Part shown: positions 1 through 5,070 of the stretch, in pieces
Numbering within the stretch: position 1 is the first letter of the stretch
Layout: every line of letters starts with the position of its first letter
Assembly (NCBI GenBank): GCA_946481465.1
Contig: CAMLOC010000328.1
Span: 1-5,070 of the forward strand
DNA length: 5,070 nucleotides
Origin: an uncultured Shinella sp.
GTDB taxonomy: Bacteria > Pseudomonadota > Alphaproteobacteria > Rhizobiales > Rhizobiaceae
Direction: 5' to 3'
Position numbers and translations under genes: made by a program
The notes under the pieces: model-generated
What the model saw: only the letters and a program-made list of their open reading frames with translations
Database searches by the model: none
Told to the model about the DNA's origin: nothing

Positions 1-24
1 CCTTCAAAGGCTCCAGGGGTACTG

Positions 25-71
25 ACCGGACAGGGCTTCGCCCAAAACCGGTGGCAACGAATCCCCCACCG
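25..71. other. Two mutually exclusive hairpins sharing one arm
   Basis: ACCGG (25-29) pairs with CCGGT (48-52) around an inner GGGC-TTC-GCCC hairpin (33-43). Alternatively CGGTGG (49-54) pairs with CCACCG (66-71) around an 11-nt loop. The two outer helices share 49-52, so only one can form at a time. Pairing is seen directly in the sequence. Whether it is transcribed, and from which strand, is unknown. No uridine-rich tail follows on either strand, so a simple intrinsic terminator is unlikely. Confidence 0.35.
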
Positions 72-79
72 AAATACCA

Positions 80-118
80 AATGCTAGGCCGTCACACATC
101 AACATAGCATTAACGGCC
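80..118. other. Interleaved inverted repeats (A-B-A'-B' order)
   Basis: AATGCTA (80-86) is complementary to TAGCATT (105-111), and GGCCGT (87-92) is complementary to ACGGCC (113-118). The order A-B-A'-B' is that of either two competing hairpins or a pseudoknot. With no base between A and B and only one base between A' and B', a full H-type pseudoknot would be sterically strained, so alternative hairpins, or paired protein-binding half-sites in DNA, are more plausible. All four arms match perfectly. Confidence 0.45.
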
Positions 119-138
119 AATATTACCGGCTTTGCGGT

Positions 139-189
139 GCGGATAAAGCCCCGTGACCCTTACAAATATGTCACAATAGCTTCATCCGC
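139..189 (-). other. Nested stem-loop in the clpP 3' region
   Basis: An outer 11-bp stem (139-149 with 179-189) encloses an inner perfect 5-bp repeat, GTGAC (153-157) with GTCAC (170-174), around a 12-nt AT-rich loop. Read as minus-strand RNA the outer stem pairs throughout, with one G-U pair; read as plus-strand RNA the same position is an A-C mismatch. This favours function in the clpP transcript. It begins 15 nt after the clpP stop. No run of U follows, so it fits a 3' end-stabilising or processing structure better than a classic intrinsic terminator. The inner GTGAC-N12-GTCAC repeat could instead be a DNA operator. Confidence 0.45.
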
Positions 190-204
190 GGCAAAACCAT
201 GGCG

Positions 205-837
205 TCACGCGCCCTCGACGCCCTCGATCGCCTCGCGGCTGGTGATGACGCGGTCGACCAGGCCCCAGTCCTTCGCCTCGTCGGCGCTCATGAAATGGTC
301 GCGGTCGAGCGTCTGCTCCACTTCCTCGTAGGTGCGGCCGCAATGCTTGACATAGACCTCGTTCAGCTTGCGCTTCATCTTGAGGATGTCCTTGGCGTGG
401 CGCTCGATATCGGAGGCCTGCCCCTGGAAGCCGCCGGAGGGCTGGTGCACCATGATGCGGGCGTTCGGCGTGGCAAAACGCATGTCCTTGTGGCCGGCGG
501 CCAGAAGCAGCGAGCCCATCGAGGCGGCCTGGCCGATGCACAGCGTCGAGACGGCCGGCTTGATGAACTGCATCGTGTCGTAGATCGCCATGCCGGAGGT
601 GACGACGCCGCCCGGCGAATTGATGTAGAGCGCGATCTCCTTCTTCGGGTTCTCGGCCTCGAGGAAGAGAAGCTGCGCGCAGACGAGCGTGGCGATGTGA
701 TCTTCCACCGGACCGGTCAGGAAGATGATGCGCTCCTTCAGGAGGCGCGAATAGATGTCGTAGGAACGCTCGCCGCGGTTGGTCTGCTCGACGACCATCG
801 GCACCAGAGCCATGGCGGTATCTACGGGATTTCTCAT
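205..837 (-). CDS. clpP: ATP-dependent Clp protease proteolytic subunit ClpP
   Basis: This is the serine peptidase subunit (family S14) that forms the two-ring, 14-subunit chamber and works in the cytoplasm with ClpX or ClpA unfoldases to degrade damaged, regulatory and tagged proteins. The protein has 210 residues, a normal length. The catalytic triad is complete: Ser106 in GQAASMGS, His131 in IMVHQPSGG and Asp180 in LDRDHF, with the same 25- and 49-residue spacings as the E. coli enzyme. The glycine-rich INSPGG segment (72-77) and the [12 protein letters not shown] stretch (handle and oligomer contacts) are present. The start is well supported: AAGGA (843-847) lies 5 nt before the ATG. Rhizobia usually carry several clpP paralogues. 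The conserved N-terminus resembles the main housekeeping copy, but clpX, its usual neighbour, is not seen, so the paralogue cannot be fixed. It is divergent from ggt. Confidence 0.97.
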   Translation of the reverse strand: MRNPVDTAMALVPMVVEQTNRGERSYDIYSRLLKERIIFLTGPVEDHIATLVCAQLLFLEAENPKKEIALYINSPGGVVTSGMAIYDTMQFIKPAVSTLCIGQAASMGSLLLAAGHKDMRFATPNARIMVHQPSGGFQGQASDIERHAKDILKMKRKLNEVYVKHCGRTYEEVEQTLDRDHFMSADEAKDWGLVDRVITSREAIEGVEGA

Positions 838-907
838 GTCAATCCTTCATCGGTGTGGCCCTGAAACCCTTCGCAAACGTTGGGAATCAGCAAGTTTCGT
901 CCTCCCT

Positions 908-936
908 ACATAGAGTGTGAGGGTAGCGGACTTCAA
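908..936 (-). promoter_or_regulatory. Putative clpP promoter (sigma-70 or RpoH type)
   Basis: On the minus strand a -35 element TTGAAG (931-936) and a -10 element CTATGT (908-913) are separated by exactly 17 nt. This fits the alphaproteobacterial housekeeping pattern (CTTGAC, about 17 nt, CTATAT). The preceding C gives CTTGAA, also the -35 core reported for alphaproteobacterial RpoH heat-shock promoters, and clpP is a common RpoH target. Transcription would begin near 901, leaving a leader of about 65 nt. The motif match is seen directly; the choice of sigma factor is inference. Confidence 0.5.
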
Positions 937-1045
937 GACAGGCACGCGTTTTGCGATGCTCTATGCGAGAATGCGGTTAACTCACGCAACGGACGGCGGC
1001 GATTTCCACAACCGGAGCGCCGGCACGGTGAAGAAAGGATGAATC

Positions 1046-1089
1046 CCGATCGACACCTTGCCTCCTCCGGGCGATCGGCTGCACTATAT
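1046..1089 (+). promoter_or_regulatory. Possible ggt promoter region with inverted repeat
   Basis: CTATAT at 1084-1089 matches the alphaproteobacterial -10 consensus. Just upstream, CCGATCG (1046-1052) and CGATCGG (1072-1078) form a perfect 7-bp inverted repeat with a 19-nt spacer, placed where a -35 element or operator would lie. The best -35-like sequence, CTTGCC (1057-1062), is 21 nt from the -10, longer than usual, so the promoter is uncertain. If it is used, transcription starts a few bases before the ribosome binding site and the leader is very short. Confidence 0.3.
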
Positions 1090-1100
1090 CCCTCCCCAGC

Positions 1101-1105
1101 GGAGG
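1101..1105 (+). promoter_or_regulatory. Ribosome binding site fixing the ggt start
   Basis: GGAGG lies 5 nt before the ATG at 1111 (8 nt before a second ATG at 1114). It decides between this start and in-frame starts further upstream (TTG 880, ATG 1039), which would bury the signal peptide inside the protein. Confidence 0.75.
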
Positions 1106-1110
1106 CAGCC

Positions 1111-2865
1111 ATGATGAAACGATCCCTCGTCGCCCTCGGGCTTCTTTTCCTCGCATCGGCCGCGGCATCCGCCCAGCAGGCCTCCGACGCCGTCGCGCCC
1201 GAGCGGGCGACCGGCCTCGCGGCCGCGAAGGTCGCCACCGCGAAGACCCATATGGTGGCGGCCGCCCATCCGCTTGCGGCCGAGGCCGGCGAGAAGGTGC
1301 TTGCGGACGGCGGCAGCGCGATCGACGCCATGATCGCCGTCCAGACCGTTCTCGGCCTCGTCGAGCCGCAATCCTCCGGCCTCGGCGGTGGCGCCTTCCT
1401 CGTCTACTACGACGCCGGCGCCGGGCGCCTCACCACGCTCGACGGCCGCGAGACGGCGCCGATGGAGGCGACGCCAAAACTCTTCCTCGACGACAAGGGC
1501 GCGCCGATGCAGTTCTTCGACGCCGTCGTCGGCGGGCGTTCCGTCGGCACGCCCGGCACCGTCATGCTGATGCAGGAAGCGCATAACCGCTGGGGCGCAA
1601 AACCCTGGAAGGAGCTCTTCGCCCCCGCCGAAAAGCTCGCCCGCGACGGCTTTGCCGTCTCGCCGCGCCTTGCCGGCCTGATATCCGCCGAGGGGGACCG
1701 GCTGAAAACCTTCGAGGCGACGACCGCCTATTTCTTCGGCGCGGACGGCGCGCCGCTGAAGGCCGGCACCGTCCTCAGGAACCCGGCCTATGCCGAGACG
1801 CTGTCCGCCATCGCCGCGGGCGGCGCGCCGGCCTTTTATACCGGCACGATCGCCCAGGGCATCGTCGATACGGTGCGCAGCTCCAGCAAGAACGCCGGCG
1901 TGCTCTCGCTCGCCGACCTTCAGAACTACCAGGTGAAGGAGCGCCGCCCGGTCTGCGTCGCCTATCGCGCCCTCGACGTCTGCGGCATGGGGCCGCCCTC
2001 CTCCGGCGCGGTGGCCGTCGGCCAGATGCTCGGCATGCTGGAGAATTTCGACCTCAAGGCGCTCGGCAGGGACAATCCGGAAAGCTGGCGGCTGATCGGC
2101 GACGCCCAGCGCCTCGCCTTCGCCGACCGCGAACGCTACCTCGCCGACACGGATTTCGTGCCCGCCCCGATCAAGGGGCTTCTGGAAAAAGCCTATCTCG
2201 GCGAGCGGGCCAGACTGCTCGACGGCGACAAGGCGCTTGCCCAAGACGCCGCGACGGCGGGCCAGCCGGAATGGGACCACGCCCTCAATTTCGGCCGCGA
2301 TGCCGCGCTCGAACTGCCCTCCACCAGCCATTTCGTCATCGTCGACAAGGCAGGCAATGTCGTCTCCATGACGACCACGATCGAGAACGGCTTCGGTTCG
2401 CGGCTGATGACCGGCGGCTTCCTGCTCAACAACGAACTCACCGACTTCTCCTTCAAGACCCACGATGCGGGCCTGCCCGTCGCCAACCGCGTGGAGCCCG
2501 GAAAACGCCCCCGCTCCTCCATGTCGCCGACCATCGTGATGAAGGACGGCAAGCCCGTGCTGGCCATCGGCTCGCCCGGCGGCAGCCAGATCATCGGCTA
2601 TGTGGCACAAGCGCTGATCGCCCATATCGACTGGGGCATGGATGTCGGCGAGATCGTCGCCATGCCGCACCTCATCAACCGCTTCGGCCCCTACGACCTC
2701 GAAGCCGGCACCGATGCCGAAAAGCTCGCCGAGCCGCTGAAGGCGCTTGGCTACGAGGTGAAACTGAGCGAGATGAACTCCGGCCTGCACGCCATCGCCA
2801 TTACCGCCGACGGCCTTGCGGGCGCCGCCGACCCGCGGCGGGAGGGGATTGCGGTCGGGAAATAA
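1111..2865 (+). CDS. ggt: Gamma-glutamyltransferase, exported precursor
   Basis: This enzyme (family T3, Ntn-hydrolase fold) cleaves or transfers the gamma-glutamyl group of glutathione and related compounds, normally in the periplasm. The precursor has 584 residues, close to the family norm of about 580. Residues 1-21 form a signal peptide: MMKR, a hydrophobic stretch, then ASA before QQ. The precursor should cut itself before Thr405 in PSTSHF, giving a large subunit of about 383 residues and a small one of 180 residues with Thr405 as nucleophile. Substrate-site residues expected from the E. coli enzyme are present: Arg113 (DGRETAP), Asp445 (LTDFSF), Ser469-Ser470 (SSMSPT) and Gly490-Gly491 (SPGGS). 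The C-terminus carries the typical AADPRREG motif. One deviation: Val409 stands where the family signature has Ser or Thr. Cys282 and Cys291 could form a disulfide after export. Some relatives act on cephalosporin-type amides, so substrate preference is not certain. Confidence 0.95.
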   Translation: MMKRSLVALGLLFLASAAASAQQASDAVAPERATGLAAAKVATAKTHMVAAAHPLAAEAGEKVLADGGSAIDAMIAVQTVLGLVEPQSSGLGGGAFLVYYDAGAGRLTTLDGRETAPMEATPKLFLDDKGAPMQFFDAVVGGRSVGTPGTVMLMQEAHNRWGAKPWKELFAPAEKLARDGFAVSPRLAGLISAEGDRLKTFEATTAYFFGADGAPLKAGTVLRNPAYAETLSAIAAGGAPAFYTGTIAQGIVDTVRSSSKNAGVLSLADLQNYQVKERRPVCVAYRALDVCGMGPPSSGAVAVGQMLGMLENFDLKALGRDNPESWRLIGDAQRLAFADRERYLADTDFVPAPIKGLLEKAYLGERARLLDGDKALAQDAATAGQPEWDHALNFGRDAALELPSTSHFVIVDKAGNVVSMTTTIENGFGSRLMTGGFLLNNELTDFSFKTHDAGLPVANRVEPGKRPRSSMSPTIVMKDGKPVLAIGSPGGSQIIGYVAQALIAHIDWGMDVGEIVAMPHLINRFGPYDLEAGTDAEKLAEPLKALGYEVKLSEMNSGLHAIAITADGLAGAADPRREGIAVGK

Positions 2866-2885
2866 TGCGGCTGTTGAACAAGGAA

Positions 2886-2908
2886 CGCCGCGCTTTCATG
2901 GCGCGGCG
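2886..2908 (+). other. GC-rich hairpin between ggt and the P450 gene
   Basis: CGCCGCGC (2886-2893) and GCGCGGCG (2901-2908) form a perfect 8-bp stem with a 7-nt loop, 20 nt after the ggt stop codon and 20 nt before the P450 start. There is no U-rich tail on the plus strand, so termination would be inefficient or need Rho. It could protect the ggt 3' end or modulate translation of the downstream gene if both are on one transcript. Confidence 0.5.
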
Positions 2909-2928
2909 AAATCCGCTACCCATCCCTC

Positions 2929-4179
2929 ATGACGACGACACATCTCCCCTTCCTCTCCATCGATCCCGCCAGCCGCCGTGTCTCGCTCGACGGCCGCAAC
3001 CCCGATTTCTACCGCGATCCGAACCCGGTCTACGCGGCGCTGCATGCGCACTGTCCCACCTTCTGGTGGGAAGAGCAGAAGATGTGGTATTTCACCGGCT
3101 ACGACCATGTGAACGGCCTCCTGCGCGACCGCCGCTTCGGCCGGCAGATCCTGCATGTGGCGACGCGCGAGGAGCTGGGCCTGCCGGAACCGCAGGCGCA
3201 TCTTGCCCATTTCGATGCGGCGGAGGCCTGGTCGCTGCTGGAGCTGGAGCCGCCGGAGCACACGCGGCTGCGCACCCTCGTCAACCGCGCCTTCGTCTCG
3301 CGCATGATCGAGAAGCTGACGCCGGAGATTTCCGCGCTCTGCCACGAGGCGATCGACCGGTTCGAGCAGGACGGCAGGGTCGAGCTGCTCGCCGCCTTCG
3401 CCGATATCCTGCCCGTGACGATGATCGCCCGCATGATCGGCATTCCCGACGAAATGGGGCCGCAACTCCTGAAATGGTCGCATGCCTATGTGCGCATGTA
3501 CATGTTCGGCCGCACCCGCGAGGACGAGCTTGCGGCCGACAGGGCGGCCGAGGAATTCTCCGCCTATGTCCGCAGCGTCATCGCCGAGCGCCGGGCCGAG
3601 CCGCGCGACGACCTGCTCTCGCACATGGTGCATACCGAGCATCGCGGCCAGCTTTTGACCGAGGACGAACTGGTCTCCACCACCATCGTGCTGCTCAATG
3701 CCGGCCACGAGGCAACGGTGCACCAGATCGGCAATGCCGTGCGCACCATCCTGGAGAACGGCGCGGACCCGGCCGTGCTCTTTGCCGATGCGAAGACGAC
3801 GGAACGCACGGTCGAGGAGTGCCTGCGCATCTCCGCGCCGGTGCATATCTTCCAGCGCTATGCGCTCGAGGACGTGGCGCTCGACGGCATCCAGTTCCGC
3901 CGCGGCGACAAGGTGGCGATGATCCTTGCCGCGGCCAATCTCGACCCCGGCAAGTTTTCCGATCCCCTCGCCTTCAAGCCGGAGCGCGAGGAGGGCGCGA
4001 ACCTCTCTTTCGGCGCCGGCATCCACTTCTGCATCGGCGCGCCGCTCGCAAGGCTGGAGCTCAACATCGCCCTGCCGATCCTCTTCCAGCGCCTGCCGGG
4101 GCTGAAGATCGCGAAAGCACCCGTGGTGAAGGACGTCTATCACTTCCACGGGCTGGAGGCGCTGGAACTGGAATGGTGA
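2929..4179 (+). CDS. Cytochrome P450 monooxygenase (soluble bacterial type)
   Basis: This is a heme-thiolate oxygenase of 416 residues, the usual size for a soluble bacterial P450; there is no membrane anchor. Landmarks in order: C-helix HTRLR (111-115), which contacts the heme propionate; I-helix oxygen-activation motif AGHEAT (258-263); the K-helix ExxR pair (Glu297, Arg300); the meander ANLDP...FSDP...F..ER (336-353); and the heme-binding loop FGAGIHFCIG (361-370), with Cys368 as axial iron ligand. All essential residues are intact. Such enzymes usually receive electrons from a ferredoxin and a reductase, but neither is encoded in the window. The ATG at 2929 is the only possible start after the in-frame stop at 2875-2877, yet no Shine-Dalgarno sequence precedes it. 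It follows ggt by 63 nt on the same strand and could share its transcript, with the intervening hairpin as a partial block. Substrate and CYP family cannot be assigned from sequence alone. Confidence 0.95.
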   Translation: MTTTHLPFLSIDPASRRVSLDGRNPDFYRDPNPVYAALHAHCPTFWWEEQKMWYFTGYDHVNGLLRDRRFGRQILHVATREELGLPEPQAHLAHFDAAEAWSLLELEPPEHTRLRTLVNRAFVSRMIEKLTPEISALCHEAIDRFEQDGRVELLAAFADILPVTMIARMIGIPDEMGPQLLKWSHAYVRMYMFGRTREDELAADRAAEEFSAYVRSVIAERRAEPRDDLLSHMVHTEHRGQLLTEDELVSTTIVLLNAGHEATVHQIGNAVRTILENGADPAVLFADAKTTERTVEECLRISAPVHIFQRYALEDVALDGIQFRRGDKVAMILAAANLDPGKFSDPLAFKPEREEGANLSFGAGIHFCIGAPLARLELNIALPILFQRLPGLKIAKAPVVKDVYHFHGLEALELEW

Positions 4180-4524
4180 TTACAGCCGGATGACGTAGTC
4201 CTTGCGAGTCGTTTCAACGACTTCCCAGGTTCCCTTGAAGCCGGGCCTGAGGATAAGGCGGTCGCCGGCCGCAAGGTCGAAAACCGTGCCGTCGTCGGAG
4301 GTCACGATGGAGCGGCCTTCGAGGATGTGGAAATACTCCCACTCATCGTACTGGATGCGCCATTTTCCCGGCGTCGATTGCCAGATGCCGGCATAGAGGC
4401 CGCCGTCGGCCTCCTCAATGTTCCAGGTGGTGAAGACCGGATCGCCCGAAATCAGCCGGTCGGCGGCCGGGCGGCCCGTCTCGGGCTCGATGCCGGAGAC
4501 GTCGAAAGGTTGCGCGTTGCTCAT
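4180..4524 (-). CDS. Small cupin-domain protein (DUF861/cupin_3 type)
   Basis: The 114-residue protein is a single cupin beta-barrel of the DUF861 (cupin_3) type, the fold also seen in EutQ and ureidoglycine aminohydrolase. An N-terminal segment (1-50) leads into motif 1, YDEWEYFHILEG (59-70), and motif 2, AAGDRLILRPGFKGTW (86-100), followed by the typical EVVE..RKDYVI ending. The classical HxH metal ligands of motif 1 and the His of motif 2 are not in their usual places, as is common in this subfamily, so metal binding is uncertain. The reaction is unknown; a role in small-molecule binding or stress is possible but unproven. The start ATG has only a weak upstream purine stretch (AAGGCGG on the minus strand, about 8 nt away). 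The gene lies downstream of the sulfhydrylase gene on the same strand, beyond a terminator-like hairpin, and no promoter is obvious in the 81-nt gap, so it may depend on read-through. Its stop codon directly touches that of the P450 gene. Confidence 0.88.
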   Translation of the reverse strand: MSNAQPFDVSGIEPETGRPAADRLISGDPVFTTWNIEEADGGLYAGIWQSTPGKWRIQYDEWEYFHILEGRSIVTSDDGTVFDLAAGDRLILRPGFKGTWEVVETTRKDYVIRL

Positions 4525-4542
4525 GGGTCAATCCGCCTTGGG

Positions 4543-4576
4543 CCGCCTGCTGAAATGGCCCGCCTGCTGAAAGGGA
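4543..4576. repeat. Two-copy 17-bp tandem repeat
   Basis: CCGCCTGCTGAAA occurs at 4543-4555 and again at 4560-4572. The full 17-bp units agree at 15 of 17 positions. The second copy supplies the tail of the terminator-like hairpin next to it. It looks like a local duplication in the spacer between the sulfhydrylase and cupin genes. Confidence 0.7.
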
Positions 4577-4598
4577 CGGGCGGCCCGAAGGCCGCCCG
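4570..4598 (-). terminator. Intrinsic terminator of the sulfhydrylase gene, UUCG-capped
   Basis: On the minus strand a perfect 9-bp, all-G/C stem, CGGGCGGCC (4598-4590) with GGCCGCCCG (4585-4577), is closed by a TTCG tetraloop in the very stable C(UUCG)G context. It begins 7 nt after the stop codon of the upstream gene. The tail TCCCTTT is only partly U-rich, so termination may be incomplete, leaving room for read-through into the cupin gene. Confidence 0.72.
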
Positions 4599-4605
4599 CT
4601 AAGGT

Positions 4606-5070
4606 TCACGCCTTGGCCAGCGCCTGTTCGATATCCGCGATGATGTCGGCGACGTCCTCGATGCCGATCGACAGGCGCACCACATCCGGGCCGGCGCCGG
4701 CGGCCACCTGCTGCTCCTCGCTGAGCTGGCGATGGGTGGTGGAGGCCGGGTGGATGACGAGGGAGCGCGTGTCGCCGATATTGGCGAGGTGCGAGAGCAT
4801 TTCCAGCCCCTCGACGAAGCGCTTGCCCGCATCGTAGCCGCCCTTGAGGCCGAAGGTGAAGACGGCCCCCGCGCCCTTCGGCGAATAGCGCTGCTGAGTG
4901 GCGTGGTTCGGATCGTCCTCGAGGCCGGCGTAATTGACCCAGGAAATCTTGTCGTGGCCCTTCAGCCATTTGGCCACGGTGAGCGCGTTGTCGCAATGGC
5001 GCTGCATGCGCAGCGGCAGGGTCTCGATGCCGGTCAGGATCTGGAACGCGTTGAACGGCGAGATGGCCGG
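4606..5070 (-). CDS. metY: O-acetylhomoserine sulfhydrylase, C-terminal part
   Basis: The gene runs off the right edge; the last 154 residues are visible, roughly the C-terminal third of a protein usually about 425 residues long. The enzyme uses pyridoxal phosphate (PLP) to make homocysteine from O-acetylhomoserine and sulfide, or methionine with methanethiol, in the cytoplasm. The visible part is the C-terminal domain of the Cys/Met-metabolism PLP family: SPFNAFQILTGIETLPLR near the edge, then the conserved LANIGDTRSLVIHPASTTH block (fragment residues 95-113), and VRLSIGIED, whose Arg (fragment residue 132) is the expected substrate-carboxylate ligand. The PLP-binding lysine lies in the missing part. 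The related O-succinylhomoserine sulfhydrylase (MetZ) or cystathionine enzymes are alternatives, but the wording of the HPASTTHRQLSEEQ block fits the O-acetylhomoserine type better. A strong hairpin follows the stop codon. Confidence 0.9.
   Translation of the reverse strand, partial: PAISPFNAFQILTGIETLPLRMQRHCDNALTVAKWLKGHDKISWVNYAGLEDDPNHATQQRYSPKGAGAVFTFGLKGGYDAGKRFVEGLEMLSHLANIGDTRSLVIHPASTTHRQLSEEQQVAAGAGPDVVRLSIGIEDVADIIADIEQALAKA

Larger units (their letters stand above)
1..204. other. Non-coding, structure-rich region 3' of clpP
   Basis: No convincing gene is visible here. The stretch is less GC-rich than the coding parts and holds several inverted repeats, listed separately. A short open frame enters from the left edge on the plus strand and stops at the TAG at 85-87, but its 28 codons resemble nothing I recognise. 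A 31-codon minus-strand frame (start 99, stop 4-6) has no ribosome binding site. In many alphaproteobacteria clpX follows clpP on the same strand; if that holds here, clpX would start beyond the left edge and this would be the clpP-clpX spacer. That is an inference which the window cannot test. Confidence 0.6.

Noticed and set aside
49..79. tRNA/tmRNA-like 3' end (CGAATC within a stem, followed by ACCA)
   Set aside because: The loop is 11 nt rather than 7, the acceptor arm has no partner, and no tmRNA tag frame or 5' piece is found nearby.
4..99. 31-codon minus-strand open frame
   Set aside because: No ribosome binding site, no recognisable motif, and it overlaps the inverted repeats; chance is the simpler explanation.
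157..174. Pho-box-like sequence ending in ATGTCAC
   Set aside because: Only the second half-site and the AAAT spacer fit well; the first half matches 4 of 7, and it does not face a gene within the window.
880..1110. N-terminal extension of the gamma-glutamyltransferase to earlier starts
   Set aside because: The extension has no family similarity, would cover the divergent promoter region and would place the signal peptide internally; GGAGG before 1111 decides for the shorter form.
1084..2790. Very long open frame antisense to ggt
   Set aside because: Expected artefact of high-GC codon bias; the translation shows no domain motifs, while the sense frame has a full set of catalytic residues.
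2896..4149. Long open frame antisense to the P450 gene
   Set aside because: Shadow of the GC-rich sense frame; no recognisable motifs or ribosome binding site.
2865..4193. Open frame whose ATG overlaps the ggt stop (TAATG) and runs through the P450 gene
   Set aside because: The overlap looks like translational coupling, but the product is low-complexity Arg/Pro/Ala-rich sequence out of frame with an intact P450.
1111..5070. A sulfur-metabolism cluster linking ggt with the sulfhydrylase gene
   Set aside because: They are on opposite strands, separated by two unrelated genes, and share no visible regulatory site.

Overview
The window reads as ordinary GC-rich chromosomal DNA from an alphaproteobacterium, most likely of the order Hyphomicrobiales (Rhizobium/Sinorhizobium/Shinella-like). 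This rests on the rhizobial character of the ClpP protein (N-terminus [13 protein letters not shown]), the strong G/C bias at third codon positions, alphaproteobacterial-style promoter hexamers (a CTATAT box) and the general gene repertoire. It is an inference from sequence character; no database comparison was made.

Layout from left to right. Positions 1-204 hold no convincing gene but are AT-richer than the rest and dense in inverted repeats; they lie 3' of clpP. clpP (205-837, minus) encodes the catalytic subunit of the Clp protease. A 273-nt divergent intergenic region (838-1110) carries a promoter candidate for clpP and a weaker one for ggt. ggt (1111-2865, plus) encodes an exported, self-cleaving gamma-glutamyltransferase. 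After 63 nt containing a perfect 8-bp hairpin comes a soluble bacterial cytochrome P450 (2929-4179, plus). Its stop codon directly abuts the stop codon of a convergent small cupin gene (4180-4524, minus). Upstream of the cupin, after an 81-nt spacer with a UUCG-capped terminator and a short tandem repeat, lies the 3' end of an O-acetylhomoserine sulfhydrylase gene (4606 to beyond the right edge, minus).

Functional picture. ClpP is protein quality control. GGT (breakdown of glutathione and other gamma-glutamyl compounds in the periplasm) and O-acetylhomoserine sulfhydrylase (methionine/homocysteine synthesis) both touch sulfur amino-acid metabolism, but they are on opposite strands in different transcription units and nothing in the sequence ties them together. 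The P450 has no ferredoxin or reductase partner in the window, so its substrate and redox chain are unknown. The cupin is of the DUF861/cupin_3 type with no assigned reaction.

I found no mobile element, CRISPR array, tRNA or rRNA, and no evidence for a new multi-gene system. The least explained part is the structured non-coding stretch at about 25-189, downstream of clpP.
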